Of a stretch of DNA of 64,000 bases, positions 45,519 through 54,157 are shown piece after piece. The stretch spans positions 2,767,501-2,831,500 of the forward strand of contig NC_019689.1 of NCBI RefSeq assembly GCF_000317025.1, read 5' to 3'. The translations under genes and the position numbers were made by a program. The stretch comes from Pleurocapsa sp. PCC 7327. GTDB lineage: Bacteria > Cyanobacteriota > Cyanobacteriia > Cyanobacteriales > Microcystaceae. Each line of letters opens with the position of its first letter. Position 1 is the stretch's first letter. The notes below the pieces were generated by a model that had not been told where the DNA came from, ran no database searches, and saw only the letters and a list, made by a program, of their open reading frames with translations.

Positions 45519-46028
45519 TCAAGCCCCCATCTCTTCGAGAATTAAGCGAAAATCTGCCAAAATTTCAGGCAAATTAATCTCGGTGAGGACGGGAACGTGA
45601 ATGAAAAGACAGTGACTTTGGGGGCGAAACTGTTTGAGATACCTTAAAACTTGATAGTACAATCCTTCGCAGACAAATTTACCTGCCTCGTGGCTGATTT
45701 TTGTATGGGATAATTTGGCAATTAATTGCTCTAGGTTAACGGAAGTGTAAATCTGTTCCTGGCTCCAACTAGCATTAGATTCAATGGTAAGCCGATCGCG
45801 AGACTCTGCCATTCCGCAACAAATGACGGCATCCGGTTGTAGGGTTTGAATCGTCGCGATCGCTTTTTGACTGGCGAGGGCAATATCGACGGGTAATTGC
45901 CTTAAAAAAGTTAGAGAAGCCAAAAGAAATTCCTCTGCTTGAATCTGTGCCAATAAATCGTCAGAGGAATTAGAAACATGATGGGGAAGCCAAGTTTGAA
46001 AGGAAGTAAGTAGGATTTTTTTTGCCAT
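45519..46028 (-). CDS. Pyroglutamyl-peptidase I-like (peptidase C15) protein
   Basis: 169 residues, shorter than the usual 200-215. GMAESRDRLTIES supplies the catalytic Glu region, SHEAGKFVCEGLYYQVL the Cys nucleophile and HCLFIHVPVL the catalytic His. It should remove N-terminal pyroglutamate if active. The N-terminus (ILLTSFQTWLPHHVSNSSDD) has the fold but lacks the classical GF-PFG-NPS. DUF202 gene follows within 14 bp. Confidence 0.75.
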   Translation of the reverse strand: MAKKILLTSFQTWLPHHVSNSSDDLLAQIQAEEFLLASLTFLRQLPVDIALASQKAIATIQTLQPDAVICCGMAESRDRLTIESNASWSQEQIYTSVNLEQLIAKLSHTKISHEAGKFVCEGLYYQVLRYLKQFRPQSHCLFIHVPVLTEINLPEILADFRLILEEMGA

Positions 46029-46094
46029 CGCAGCAACTTGGAATAGGATGGATGAAGACGAGGATATTTTCCAATTTAGACCCCAAAATTTTCA

Positions 46095-46733
46095 ATGGCT
46101 CTAATTGCTGTAATTGACTACGACATGGGAAACCTGCACTCGGCTTGCAAAGGCTTAGAAAAAGCAGGGGCAACTCCCAAAGTTACCGGTTCTCCCAAAG
46201 ATATCGAACGAGCAGATGCTTTAGTATTACCCGGAGTAGGGGCATTCGATCCGGCAGTGCAACATTTGCGATCGCGCCATTTGGAAGAACCGATTAAAGC
46301 TGCGATCGCCGGCGGAAAGCCATTTTTAGGGATCTGCTTGGGACTGCAAATCCTCTTCGACGGTTCGGAGGAAGGAACAGAATCCGGATTGGGCATTATT
46401 GGGGGCATGGTGCGCCGCTTTCGTTCCGAACCCGGATTGACCATTCCCCATATGGGTTGGAATCGCTTGCAATTAACCCAACCCAACCATCCCGTCTGGC
46501 AAGGTTTACCCGAAAATCCCTACGTCTATTTCGTCCATTCTTATTACGTCGATCCCATCGATCCCGACGTGCGTGCGGCAATGGTAACCCATGGTTCTCA
46601 AACGGTTACGGCTGCGATCGCTCGCGATAATCTAGTAGCAGTGCAGTTTCACCCAGAAAAATCTTCAGATAACGGGCTGAAAATCCTGTCTAATTTTGTC
46701 GCACAAGTAACGCCTAACTACGCGATCGCGTAA
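46095..46733 (+). CDS. hisH: Imidazole glycerol phosphate synthase, glutamine amidotransferase subunit
   Basis: A 212-residue class I amidotransferase: GICLGLQILF with the catalytic Cys, VQFHPEKSS with His and Glu. It gives ammonia to HisF for histidine and AICAR synthesis. IAVIDYDMGNLHS is the typical start. It is not clustered with other his genes here. Its end overlaps a convergent response-regulator gene by 20 bp. Confidence 0.96.
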   Translation: MALIAVIDYDMGNLHSACKGLEKAGATPKVTGSPKDIERADALVLPGVGAFDPAVQHLRSRHLEEPIKAAIAGGKPFLGICLGLQILFDGSEEGTESGLGIIGGMVRRFRSEPGLTIPHMGWNRLQLTQPNHPVWQGLPENPYVYFVHSYYVDPIDPDVRAAMVTHGSQTVTAAIARDNLVAVQFHPEKSSDNGLKILSNFVAQVTPNYAIA

Positions 46734-47430
46734 TTTCCTGGCTTGGTTCTCCGAAACGATAGCCTTTGCCATAAACCGTATGAATCAAAGGCGATTCTCC
46801 ATCCGCTTCAATTTTGCGGCGCAGCAAGCGAATGAGTGCCGCCAAAACATTGCTATTGGGTTGTTCTTTCTCCATCCACAAGTATTGATAAATTTGCTCG
46901 TGGGTCAATAATTGACCGGGGTGACACATAAAAAAATGCAGCAGCTTAATTTCTTTTTCTGAAAGATGAATTGCCCGTCCCTGACGGTAAGCAACCTGAT
47001 TTTCACTATCGAGTTCGAGATCGGCAACTTTGATTCGCGCTTCGGTTTCGGTTACACTCGCATCGAAGGCAGACGAACGGCGCAACAAGGCACGGACTCG
47101 CGCTAGCAATTCCCGCAACTCAAAGGGTTTGACGAGATAGTCATCTGCGCCCACGTCTAACCCGATCACGCGATCGTCAACCGTATCTTTGGCAGTGAGA
47201 AACAGGACTGGCGTTGTTTTTGTGCGCGATCGCAATTCTCGACAAATCTCTATCCCCGATTTGTAGGGCAACATCCAGTCGAGAACGATTAGATCGTACT
47301 CTTTTTGCAGCGCCAACTCCGTCCCCGCTATCCCGTTATCGGCTACATCTACCTCGTAACCTTCGCGGGATAGCACTTGAGTGAGAGGATCGGTCAGTTC
47401 CGCCTCGTCATCGACTAAAAGAATTCGCAT
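46714..47430 (-). CDS. OmpR/PhoB-family response regulator
   Basis: About 238 residues from ATG 47430. Receiver: MRILLVDDEAEL with the acidic pair, DLIVLDWMLP with the phosphoacceptor Asp, FLTAKD and VKPF. DNA-binding winged helix follows (LSEKEIKLLHFFMCHPGQLLTHEQIYQYLW, IHTVYGKGYRF). The frame is open upstream to 47517, but an inverted repeat lies there and the receiver begins at 47430. No partner kinase is adjacent. Confidence 0.9.
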   Translation of the reverse strand: MRILLVDDEAELTDPLTQVLSREGYEVDVADNGIAGTELALQKEYDLIVLDWMLPYKSGIEICRELRSRTKTTPVLFLTAKDTVDDRVIGLDVGADDYLVKPFELRELLARVRALLRRSSAFDASVTETEARIKVADLELDSENQVAYRQGRAIHLSEKEIKLLHFFMCHPGQLLTHEQIYQYLWMEKEQPNSNVLAALIRLLRRKIEADGESPLIHTVYGKGYRFGEPSQEITRSRS

Positions 47431-47477
47431 ATCTATTTTCCGCCCAGAATATATTTTCCATTTCGCAAACAACTCCC

Positions 47478-47510
47478 TTTCATTAACTCGCTTGTGACTC
47501 GTTAATGAAA
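47478..47510. promoter_or_regulatory. Inverted repeat upstream of a response regulator
   Basis: TTTCATTAAC (47478-47487) and GTTAATGAAA (47501-47510), perfect 10-bp arms with 13 bp between, 48 bp upstream of the OmpR-type start. Spacing of about two turns suits a dimeric regulator, perhaps the product itself. Confidence 0.45.
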
Positions 47511-47516
47511 CGAGCA

Positions 47517-47744
47517 TTATGTTAAGATTTGTAACGGGCGTGTTGGATTTAACTCCAGAGCAAACCAGTTAATGAAAAACACGCCCTCGTGTTTAATTGT
47601 CTCTCTATCTAAAAAGCAGCGATCGCGATCGAAGTAGAATTGCACCGATGCATTGGGCGAGCGATCGCCACCGAAGGAGAAATAGAAATGAAAATTGTAT
47701 TGACTTTTCAAGTCAGACTCATCCAAGCGGATGAGTTTTTCCAT
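47517..47744 (-). CDS. Doubtful small protein upstream of response regulator
   Basis: 75 codons from ATG 47744 (MEKLIRLDESDLKSQYNFHF) on the same strand as the response regulator; two HIP1 sites lie inside it and shape part of the protein (GDRSPNA, DRDRCF). No domain and no good ribosome site. It may be a real small gene or chance. Confidence 0.3.
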   Translation of the reverse strand: MEKLIRLDESDLKSQYNFHFYFSFGGDRSPNASVQFYFDRDRCFLDRETIKHEGVFFINWFALELNPTRPLQILT

Positions 47745-47836
47745 GATTGACAAAATCTTAAATTTTTCTAGAATTAGTGTAGCAAAAAGTGTTTCATCTC
47801 CAACTCAAATTGCCTTTTCTTCACGAAGTGGAAGGA

Positions 47837-47856
47837 GATTCCGCCATCAAAAGGCG
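47837..47856 (+). repeat. Hairpin repeat, left copy flanking the pseudo-receiver gene
   Basis: GATTCCGCCATCAAAAGGCG, exactly inverted at 48482-48501. Internally it forms CGCC...GGCG. Flanks are also similar (ACGAAGT, then AG-AGATTCC). Confidence 0.85.
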
Positions 47857-48001
47857 AAGTTTCCCCCATCAACAGAGCAAACTGGTAAGGCTTATTGACT
47901 TGGAAATAGGGATACGAACCAGCTCTAGCTCAAGTGCCATGTGTTAAGCCACTCAGAGTATGCTTCGTCCGACTCGTTGAATTTTTTTGAGGGGACAGAA
48001 G

Positions 48002-48472
48002 ATGGATTTAAACGGTTTTGTGGATCGTTTTGAAGCGAGTGTTGAAAAAACGCCCTTGGTTCTTGCTGTAGATGGGGATGAAGATAACCTGTTGCTAGTT
48101 AAGTACGTAGTCGAGCAGTTTAACTGCACCTTATTGAGAGCGACAAGTAGCAGAGAAGCTCTCTCTTTAGCTAGAGAAAACCCGCCCGATCTGATTGTTC
48201 TGGAAATGGTTTTACCAAAGTTAGACGGCTTCGAGCTAGTTCGTCTTCTTAAAAATAACGGTTTGACCGCTCGCATTCCCCTCATCGCAGTCACGCAATT
48301 AGCTTTGCCGAGAGAACGAGAGAAAATCCTCAATGTCGGTTGCGACGCATATCTCAGCAAACCTTATCTGTTTGAGGATTTAGAAGCAATTCTCAGTCGC
48401 TACCTCGATCGACTCCCTGCGATGGCAGTTGCTGCTGAGGCGGAGGAGCGGATGTGTTTGCTTCCGGAGTAG
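48002..48472 (+). CDS. Stand-alone receiver domain with Glu at the phosphorylation site
   Basis: 156 residues from ATG 48002, with GAGGGG eight bases before. CheY-like fold: acidic Asp24/Asp26 (AVDGDEDN), Thr98 (IAVTQ) and Lys120 (LSKPY) are kept, but the phosphoacceptor Asp is Glu68 (LIVLEMVLP, codon GAA). It should not be phosphorylated normally and might mimic the active state. There is no output domain. It is bracketed by inverted copies of a 20-bp hairpin repeat. Confidence 0.85.
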   Translation: MDLNGFVDRFEASVEKTPLVLAVDGDEDNLLLVKYVVEQFNCTLLRATSSREALSLARENPPDLIVLEMVLPKLDGFELVRLLKNNGLTARIPLIAVTQLALPREREKILNVGCDAYLSKPYLFEDLEAILSRYLDRLPAMAVAAEAEERMCLLPE

Positions 48473-48481
48473 GAGATCCTC

Positions 48482-48501
48482 CGCCTTTTGATGGCGGAAT
48501 C
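48482..48501 (-). repeat. Hairpin repeat, right copy, possible terminator
   Basis: Exact reverse complement of 47837-47856. On the + strand it reads CCGCC-TTTTGAT-GGCGG and begins ten bases after the stop of the receiver gene, so it may also terminate transcription. Confidence 0.85.
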
Positions 48502-48526
48502 TTCTCTTACTTCGTAAAATATGCTC

Positions 48527-48955
48527 TCATGCAACATCGTTACTTCTGGCAGACGGTCTTCTCGATCTCACTCCAGGAATAGTCTCTGGGTTGCGAACTT
48601 GCGGGTTAGCAGCAAGGACAGCAATTATTCCCGTACGACTCGTTTCTAGAGTAGCGTCGCTAAGCAAGTCAATAACTTCAACCTTCATAACCTCTTCGAG
48701 CAACTCTTTTATTTGGGGTTTAGTGACCTCATCTAAAGTGGAGTGGATCTGTTCTGCCAATTCTTCTTGACCTTCTTGAGCTAAAAGCTGCTCGGCAGGA
48801 GTCAAGGAGTCTTCGATAATGATGACTAATTTCTGCTCGAATAACTGACAGGTTACCTTAGTCGGTTGATGTCCGAGTTGGTTGCGATAGAAGGATTGAA
48901 TGCGCTGGCTGAGCGTTCTCTCCAGTTGTCCGCGAGTTGGATTAGTTGTTGTCAT
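48527..48955 (-). CDS. DUF2294 domain protein
   Basis: 142 residues. RGQLERTLSQRIQSFYRNQLGHQPTKV and LVIIIEDSLTPAEQLL, with a C-terminal IDLLSDATLETSRTGIIAVL, are features of the DUF2294 family, seen in some cyanobacteria and other bacteria without known function. Soluble, mixed alpha/beta. Confidence 0.8.
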   Translation of the reverse strand: MTTTNPTRGQLERTLSQRIQSFYRNQLGHQPTKVTCQLFEQKLVIIIEDSLTPAEQLLAQEGQEELAEQIHSTLDEVTKPQIKELLEEVMKVEVIDLLSDATLETSRTGIIAVLAANPQVRNPETIPGVRSRRPSARSNDVA

Positions 48956-49401
48956 TGGCGTACCTTTTTATTGATTTAGACTGCAATGACAAGTCAGAGA
49001 AAAAACAGATCCTCTAAGTTATCGAAGGCAGTGTAATTTCTTTCCACGGCATTCTGCTTGCCATCGCTTTAATCGTCACCAGTCCGAAAGGTTTGTCGTG
49101 ACTGGGAACGACAAGAAATAAATCGATCCTCGTAATCTTAAATCTATGATTTTCTATGAAAATTTACATCTTTCTCGCGAAATAATCCTTGATATCGCTT
49201 GTGGTTATTGTCAAAAACAATTGCTACAATCAATCAAATAAGTCATGGATTGTAGTAGTTCCAAAAGCAATAGTAGTAGCTACATAAACTCAAAGATTAT
49301 TAGAGATATAGTTAGAATCTAGCTCGAAGCTAAATCATCCTGTAGATAGATGCTAAGATTTTTAAGAAGAGAATTTAGGCGATCGCTTGCAAAGCCATTA
49401 A
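48956..49401. other. Intergenic region without recognised features
   Basis: About 445 bp of A/T-rich DNA; short runs of TAGTAG around 49250-49280 are the only pattern noted. Confidence 0.5.
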
Positions 49402-49587
49402 TTAAATAATCTGTTTGACTAGCAATCTAATTGCATTATCTTTCATCATCAACAATCGGGCTGTTTCAAGTAACAGTGAAATTGCTTGTTCGCGGCTCAT
49501 TTCCTGTGCAGATTGTTCCATAAGTCTCATTTGAAATTGTTGCTCTAAAGTCAGTTCTAGATTTAGTTTGAGTGGATCGGCATTCAT
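49402..49587 (-). CDS. NblA/Ycf18-like small protein
   Basis: 61 residues from ATG 49587, with GAGAGG eight bases upstream. LTLEQQFQMRLMEQSAQEMSREQA and MMKDNAIRLLVKQ match the helical-hairpin pattern of NblA, the small adaptor that promotes phycobilisome breakdown under nutrient stress. Divergence at the C-terminus means it could be an NblA-related relative with another role. Confidence 0.65.
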   Translation of the reverse strand: MNADPLKLNLELTLEQQFQMRLMEQSAQEMSREQAISLLLETARLLMMKDNAIRLLVKQII

Positions 49588-49898
49588 CTTTACACCTCTC
49601 ATTTAACGAGCAAGAATATTGGAAAAAACTTTAGTTAATAACAATACAAATTCATTGCTATCTCCAAAATAATATCCTTTTGATAGGGTAAGCTTCTGTC
49701 AGAAGATATAATTCAAATTTTTGCTTTCGATCGCTATGCTCAACACGACATTCTATACTTTTGAGACAACCTGTCACCCTAGAGACAGATAGATTTCATT
49801 TTTTTTATCCAATTTGATAGAAGAAAAGAACTCAGCAATTTCGATAAATTTAAAAATGTTAATCCAGAGATAATAACTCAGTTCAAGGAGAAAAAAGG
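49588..49898. other. Intergenic region containing one copy of a 42-bp repeat
   Basis: About 310 bp between divergent small genes. The repeat copy at 49728-49769 is listed separately; the rest is A/T-rich and should hold promoters. Confidence 0.5.
49728..49769. repeat. 42-bp interspersed repeat, copy 1
   Basis: Begins CGATCGCTATGCTCAACACG and ends CTTTTGAGACAA; matches 58312-58353 at 39 of 42 bases. Confidence 0.8.
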
Positions 49899-50174
49899 AT
49901 GAATATTATTGCCTGGTTAGTTTTAGGTCTGATTGCTGGAGCACTAGCAAAACTAATCTACCCCGGACATCAAGGCGGCGGAATTATAGCCACTATCGTG
50001 TTAGGAATTTTGGGCGCTCTAGTCGGCGGCTATTTAGGTCAAGTTTTATTGGGAAGTCCTGGCGCTGCCGCCGCCGCAACAGGAACTTTATCGATTGGCG
50101 GCATTATTTTTGCCGTTCTTGGAGCGATATTGCTGATTTTCATTTGGGGATTGATTACTCGCCGCGCTGCATAG
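49899..50174 (+). CDS. GlsB/YeaQ/YmgE-family small membrane protein
   Basis: 91 residues, three hydrophobic glycine-rich helices (IIAWLVLGLIAGALAKLI, GGIIATIVLGILGALVGGYL, IGGIIFAVLGAILLIFIW). This transglycosylase-associated/stress family is widely found, usually in stress-induced loci. AAGGAG lies before the ATG. A strong terminator follows at 50263. Confidence 0.9.
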   Translation: MNIIAWLVLGLIAGALAKLIYPGHQGGGIIATIVLGILGALVGGYLGQVLLGSPGAAAAATGTLSIGGIIFAVLGAILLIFIWGLITRRAA

Positions 50175-50262
50175 GCTACTCGAACTTACATCGAGCGCTT
50201 ATGGGAGAAAGACAAAATGGCTTCAGAAAGACATAAGAGAGCTTCGGTATCCAAGGCAAACT

Positions 50263-50290
50263 AAAGCAGAGTTTTAGCTCTGCTTTTTTC
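50263..50290 (+). terminator. Rho-independent terminator
   Basis: AAAGCAGAG-TTTTAG-CTCTGCTTT followed by TTTTC: nine perfect pairs with a T-run, between the GlsB-like gene and the convergent speE. Confidence 0.85.
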
Positions 50291-50294
50291 TGTA

Positions 50295-51203
50295 TTACCC
50301 ATTTATCATTTTCTGAACATAAGTTGGCAGGCAAAATGCTGCTTTGTGAATATCTGCATTGTAGTAGCGCAGGTCGTGCTCTTTAGCAAATTGTTTGGCT
50401 TTGTTGTAATCAAAATTTTCGATTGGATGCGGTCCCTGCTTGGAACAGTAGGTCAAACTCCACATTCCCGTTGGATACATGGGAATAAATACTAAATAAC
50501 AATGTACGCGATCGCTGCCAAAAACTTGCTTGAGGCATTGATTGAGTTCGATAAATGCTTTGGGATTATAGGATGGCGACTCACTCTGTACCGTTACTAC
50601 CCCACCAGTACGCAAACAGCGATAGACATCCTCATAAAACGACTTTGTAAAGAGTCCTTCCGATGGTCCTACCGGATCTGAAGAGTCGATTATAACCAAG
50701 TCGTAGGAAGCATCAGCAGCTTCTTTGACAAATTTAATCCCGTCGTCAATTAATAAATTCAATTTTGGATGGTTAAACGCAGACGAAATTGTCGGTAAGA
50801 ATTGTTTGGAAGCTCGCACGACAGCTTCATCGATTTCTACCATTGTCACCCGCTCGATCCCCGGATAGCGAACCAGTTCGCGAATCGTTCCCCCGTCGCC
50901 GGCACCAATGACCAGCACGTCCTTAACACTGGGATGAGTTTGCATTGGTACATGAGCAATCATCTCATGATAGGATGCTTCATCTGCTTCGGTGCACATG
51001 ACCATGCGATCGATGGTCAGCATTTTTCCATTCCCGTAAGTATCGAATACTTCTACCGTTTGGTAGGGGGAGTCTTCTTTAAAAAGGCGATCGCCCTTAA
51101 TATGAATCGATAGTGCAATACTTTCATTACCATCTATCACCCATTCAGACGGATTGAATTGGGAAAATGCCAGCTCAGAAGCAGGTCGATCGGGATTAGT
51201 CAT
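50295..51203 (-). CDS. speE: Spermidine synthase
   Basis: A 302-residue aminopropyltransferase joining the aminopropyl group of decarboxylated SAM to putrescine. YHEMIAHVPMQ, VIGAGDGGTIRELVRYP, VEIDEAVV and the catalytic IIDSSDPVGPSEGLF are intact. Ends with TYVQKMING. The first ATG at 51203 fits the family. Monocistronic, convergent with the GlsB-like gene. Confidence 0.93.
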   Translation of the reverse strand: MTNPDRPASELAFSQFNPSEWVIDGNESIALSIHIKGDRLFKEDSPYQTVEVFDTYGNGKMLTIDRMVMCTEADEASYHEMIAHVPMQTHPSVKDVLVIGAGDGGTIRELVRYPGIERVTMVEIDEAVVRASKQFLPTISSAFNHPKLNLLIDDGIKFVKEAADASYDLVIIDSSDPVGPSEGLFTKSFYEDVYRCLRTGGVVTVQSESPSYNPKAFIELNQCLKQVFGSDRVHCYLVFIPMYPTGMWSLTYCSKQGPHPIENFDYNKAKQFAKEHDLRYYNADIHKAAFCLPTYVQKMING

Positions 51204-51611
51204 CTTAAGCTGCCTATAGAGTTCCAGGGGATAAGTATACGATGTCAGCGCGATCGGCTCAAGATGGTAGTAAAAGCGATCGCTCGAAAAAAGTGTCTTT
51301 TAGATTATTTCCCCCTCAAGCGGGAATTTACTCGCTTAGAGAAGGTAACTTTAGGTTGAGAAATACAAAGATTGTTCAACTTAATTAAATATAGGTTTTG
51401 TTACTTGATAAGCTAAATTATATAAGCAAAAAAATCTCGATCGCTTCGACTTAATTAATTCACATCAGTCAATATTCAATTGTCGATCTAACTCTCGATT
51501 AAGACTCAATCTTTACTCTCTACTATTCTCCGATCGATCTTTTATAACCTTCACAGCAGAGTTCTCAATTACCAGATTCTTGTATGGACGTGCAGATGGA
51601 GGAAATCTGAG
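51204..51611. other. Intergenic region between divergent genes
   Basis: About 410 bp, A/T-rich with HIP1 remnants; no gene or RNA recognised. Confidence 0.5.
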
Positions 51612-53174
51612 ATGGAAACCTTTGATTATGTCATTCTGGGCGCGGGATTAGGCGGACTTTCGGCAGCAGCTTGCCTGACTCGGCAGGGACATCGGGTTGT
51701 AGTTCTAGAAAAGCATTATCTGCCAGGTGGGTGTTGCCACACTTTCGACTATGGCGAGTATAGCTTTTGTGCGGACGTACACTACATTTCGCAATGCGGT
51801 TCCGGTCAGACGATTTCTCAATTTCTCAACTACATCGATCGCGATGTTTCTTTTAGCAGTCTCGCTCCGGACTGCATCGATCGCGTCATTACACCGGAAA
51901 CCGAGTTTAAGATTCCTCTAGGTTGGGAAAACCTGCGCGATCGTTTGCTAGCTACGTTTCCGGAAGAAGCAGTTGCCATCAATCGCTACTGCGATGAAAT
52001 CAAGCACCTCCATCAAGAAATGCACGACTTGCAACAGGAAGTTCGCTGGTTCGATCGCAAGTGGACGGATTGGTTAAAGCTGCCAAAATACTGGAATCTC
52101 TTTATCAAGAGTCATTGGACATTGCAAGATCTCTACGATCGCGTCGGACTGTCGCCCAAACTGCAAGCCATATTAGCAGGACAGAGTGGCGATTATGGAT
52201 TGCCCCCCAAAGACATTGCATTAATTACTCATACCTCGCTGGTTTGGGACTATTCCGAAGGGGCTTACTATCCCCAACATCACTTTAAGCACTTTGTTGA
52301 CACTATTGTAGAAGCGATTGTTGCTGGAGGCAGCGTTGTCAAGCTTTCAACCCCCGTGGAACATATCCAAGTAGAAAATCATCTCGTCCAAAGCGTGACG
52401 GCAGGTGGCGAAACTTATCGGGCAAGCAAAGCCTATATCAGCGATCTAGACCCTAAATTGACGGTTCAGCTAATGCATGACAGGGATGCCTTGAGCGTAC
52501 AAGAGTATCAACGTCTGACCAGTTACCAATATTCAGCCAGCGCATTCAACATTTACCTGGGATTGGACAGCAGTTTTGATCCGCAGCGCTATGGTATCGG
52601 GAACTGGAATGTCTGGTACTATCCAAATAGCAACTTGAACGAGGCTTACCAGCGTCAGCTAGAGGGCGACCTCAGTCATCCCTGGATTTTCTTGTCCTGT
52701 CCGACTATGAAATCCAGCGAACCCGGCATGGCACCAGAGGGGCATCATGTTCTGGAGATCGTCACCATCTGTTCCTACGAACCCTTTGCACATTTGCACA
52801 CAACCGATCCCAAGGCATACAAAGCCAAGAAACGGGAAGTTTATAAGCAGACGATGGTCAGCGTGCAGGATTTGATTCCCGATGTGAATGCTCACACCCG
52901 CATGAAACTCTATGGCACGCCTACGACTACTGAGTTCTATTTGGGACAACCGCAGGGCAATATTTACGGTGCGAACCTCATTCCCAAACAAGTTGGCTTA
53001 AACCGTTTAGGATATAGAACCGAATTGCCGAATCTCTTCTTAGTCGGCGCAAGTGCTGGCTATCCTAGCGTTCCGGGCGTGATTGGCAATGGAATGGATG
53101 TAGTAGAGTTGATATCGGGGCGATCGATCCGAAAACCAATCGAAGCATCTCAACCTTTAGTCGGAACGAGATGA
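51612..53174 (+). CDS. FAD-dependent oxidoreductase of the phytoene desaturase / retinol saturase family
   Basis: 520 residues. The dinucleotide fold YVILGAGLGGLSAAACLTR, followed by VVVLEKHYLPGGCCHTF, binds FAD; the C-terminal FAD-contacting NLFLVGASAGYPSVPGVIGNGMDV closes it. Similar proteins include carotenoid isomerases (CrtISO) and saturases; this one lacks enough marker residues for me to choose. It is probably membrane-associated and may act on a carotenoid or retinoid. GGAGG lies about ten bases before the ATG. Confidence 0.8.
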   Translation: METFDYVILGAGLGGLSAAACLTRQGHRVVVLEKHYLPGGCCHTFDYGEYSFCADVHYISQCGSGQTISQFLNYIDRDVSFSSLAPDCIDRVITPETEFKIPLGWENLRDRLLATFPEEAVAINRYCDEIKHLHQEMHDLQQEVRWFDRKWTDWLKLPKYWNLFIKSHWTLQDLYDRVGLSPKLQAILAGQSGDYGLPPKDIALITHTSLVWDYSEGAYYPQHHFKHFVDTIVEAIVAGGSVVKLSTPVEHIQVENHLVQSVTAGGETYRASKAYISDLDPKLTVQLMHDRDALSVQEYQRLTSYQYSASAFNIYLGLDSSFDPQRYGIGNWNVWYYPNSNLNEAYQRQLEGDLSHPWIFLSCPTMKSSEPGMAPEGHHVLEIVTICSYEPFAHLHTTDPKAYKAKKREVYKQTMVSVQDLIPDVNAHTRMKLYGTPTTTEFYLGQPQGNIYGANLIPKQVGLNRLGYRTELPNLFLVGASAGYPSVPGVIGNGMDVVELISGRSIRKPIEASQPLVGTR

Positions 53175-53321
53175 GATTGTGCGATCGCTCTTACTCAAAA
53201 CTAATGTGAGAGCGATCGCATTTTGTCAGCTTTTCTAGGCGACGACGAGATCGACATTAGTGGCAATTTAAATTTGCGCTGAAACCTCGAACCATCGCGA
53301 TCGTAGCATATTATTATTTTT

Positions 53322-53795
53322 CTATCCTTCACTCTTTGATTTTCTAATGTAGCGAATCAAAGCTTGCAGTCCGAGACGATAGCTTTCTGCTCCGAATCCA
53401 CTAATTTGACCGATTGCTACTGGCGCAATGTAAGAATGATGGCGAAAATCTTCGCGCTGATAAATATTGCTCAGATGAACTTCAACCGTAGGAATCTCAA
53501 CGGCTGAGAGAGCATCTCGAATGGCTATACTCGTATGAGTATAAGCTCCTGCATTAATTAAAATGCCTTCGTGCTTTCCTAAAGCGCGATGGATTTCGTC
53601 AACTAAAACGCCTTCGTGGTTTGATTGTAGGCAAGATATTGTGGCTCCTAATACTTTTGCCTCCTCTACCAGAAGACGATTAATATCATCTAGGGTGACG
53701 GTTCCATAAAATTTTGGTTCTCTATGCCCTAATAGATTTAGATTAGGACCGTGGAGAACCAAAATACATAGTTGATGCAAACTATCGGAAGACAC
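53322..53795 (-). CDS. aroQ: 3-dehydroquinate dehydratase, type II
   Basis: A 157-residue enzyme of the shikimate pathway. [18 protein letters not shown] contains the catalytic Tyr and active-site loop, [48 protein letters not shown] and [11 protein letters not shown] the rest. Start GTG at 53795. A 47-residue gene ends eight bases upstream on the same strand, so the two are likely cotranscribed. Confidence 0.95.
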   Translation of the reverse strand: MSSDSLHQLCILVLHGPNLNLLGHREPKFYGTVTLDDINRLLVEEAKVLGATISCLQSNHEGVLVDEIHRALGKHEGILINAGAYTHTSIAIRDALSAVEIPTVEVHLSNIYQREDFRHHSYIAPVAIGQISGFGAESYRLGLQALIRYIRKSKSEG

Positions 53796-53803
53796 TAGGA
53801 GGA

Positions 53804-53947
53804 TTATCGGTGTTGGCGACGCTGAGGATCGTTAACTGGAATGGGAATCAGCTCTGGTTCTGGTTCGGGTTCGGGACCGAGAAGGGTTTCGATGAGCTTA
53901 CGCGCCCACTCTTTCAGCTTTTCCAACACTTTGTCCAAATAGTCCAT
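53804..53947 (-). CDS. 47-residue small protein upstream of aroQ
   Basis: ATG at 53947 opens a frame beginning [20 protein letters not shown], an amphipathic helix, then a Pro-Glu repeat (PEPEPEPE), PIPVN and a basic end. I recall similar short proteins in other cyanobacteria but not a function. It ends eight bases before aroQ and shares its strand. Short frames of this length need comparison to be sure, but the helix and codon pattern look genuine. Confidence 0.6.
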   Translation of the reverse strand: MDYLDKVLEKLKEWARKLIETLLGPEPEPEPELIPIPVNDPQRRQHR

Positions 53948-54157
53948 CGAACAGACGGCTCCTCTGATATAGTGGCTTGTTGTTTTTAGCTTGTCAGACC
54001 TTGAGCTGTTAGGTTGTTTTTTGCTATCGACGTTAATTATATTGGTTCGACTTGCCAGTTCTTAGAATGACAAACCTAGTTTTTTACTTTTTATAGTTAT
54101 ATTAAGATTAACACAGCTTTTAAAAATGAGTACGGCTTGCACAAAGATTTACAATTT

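Noticed and set aside
47880-47975. tRNA-like GGTTCGTATCCC on the minus strand
   Set aside because: The T-stem does not pair and no anticodon arm or acceptor stem can be drawn.
51242-51388. 48-codon open frame in the speE-oxidoreductase spacer
   Set aside because: No ribosome site; part is HIP1-derived and no similarity is recalled.
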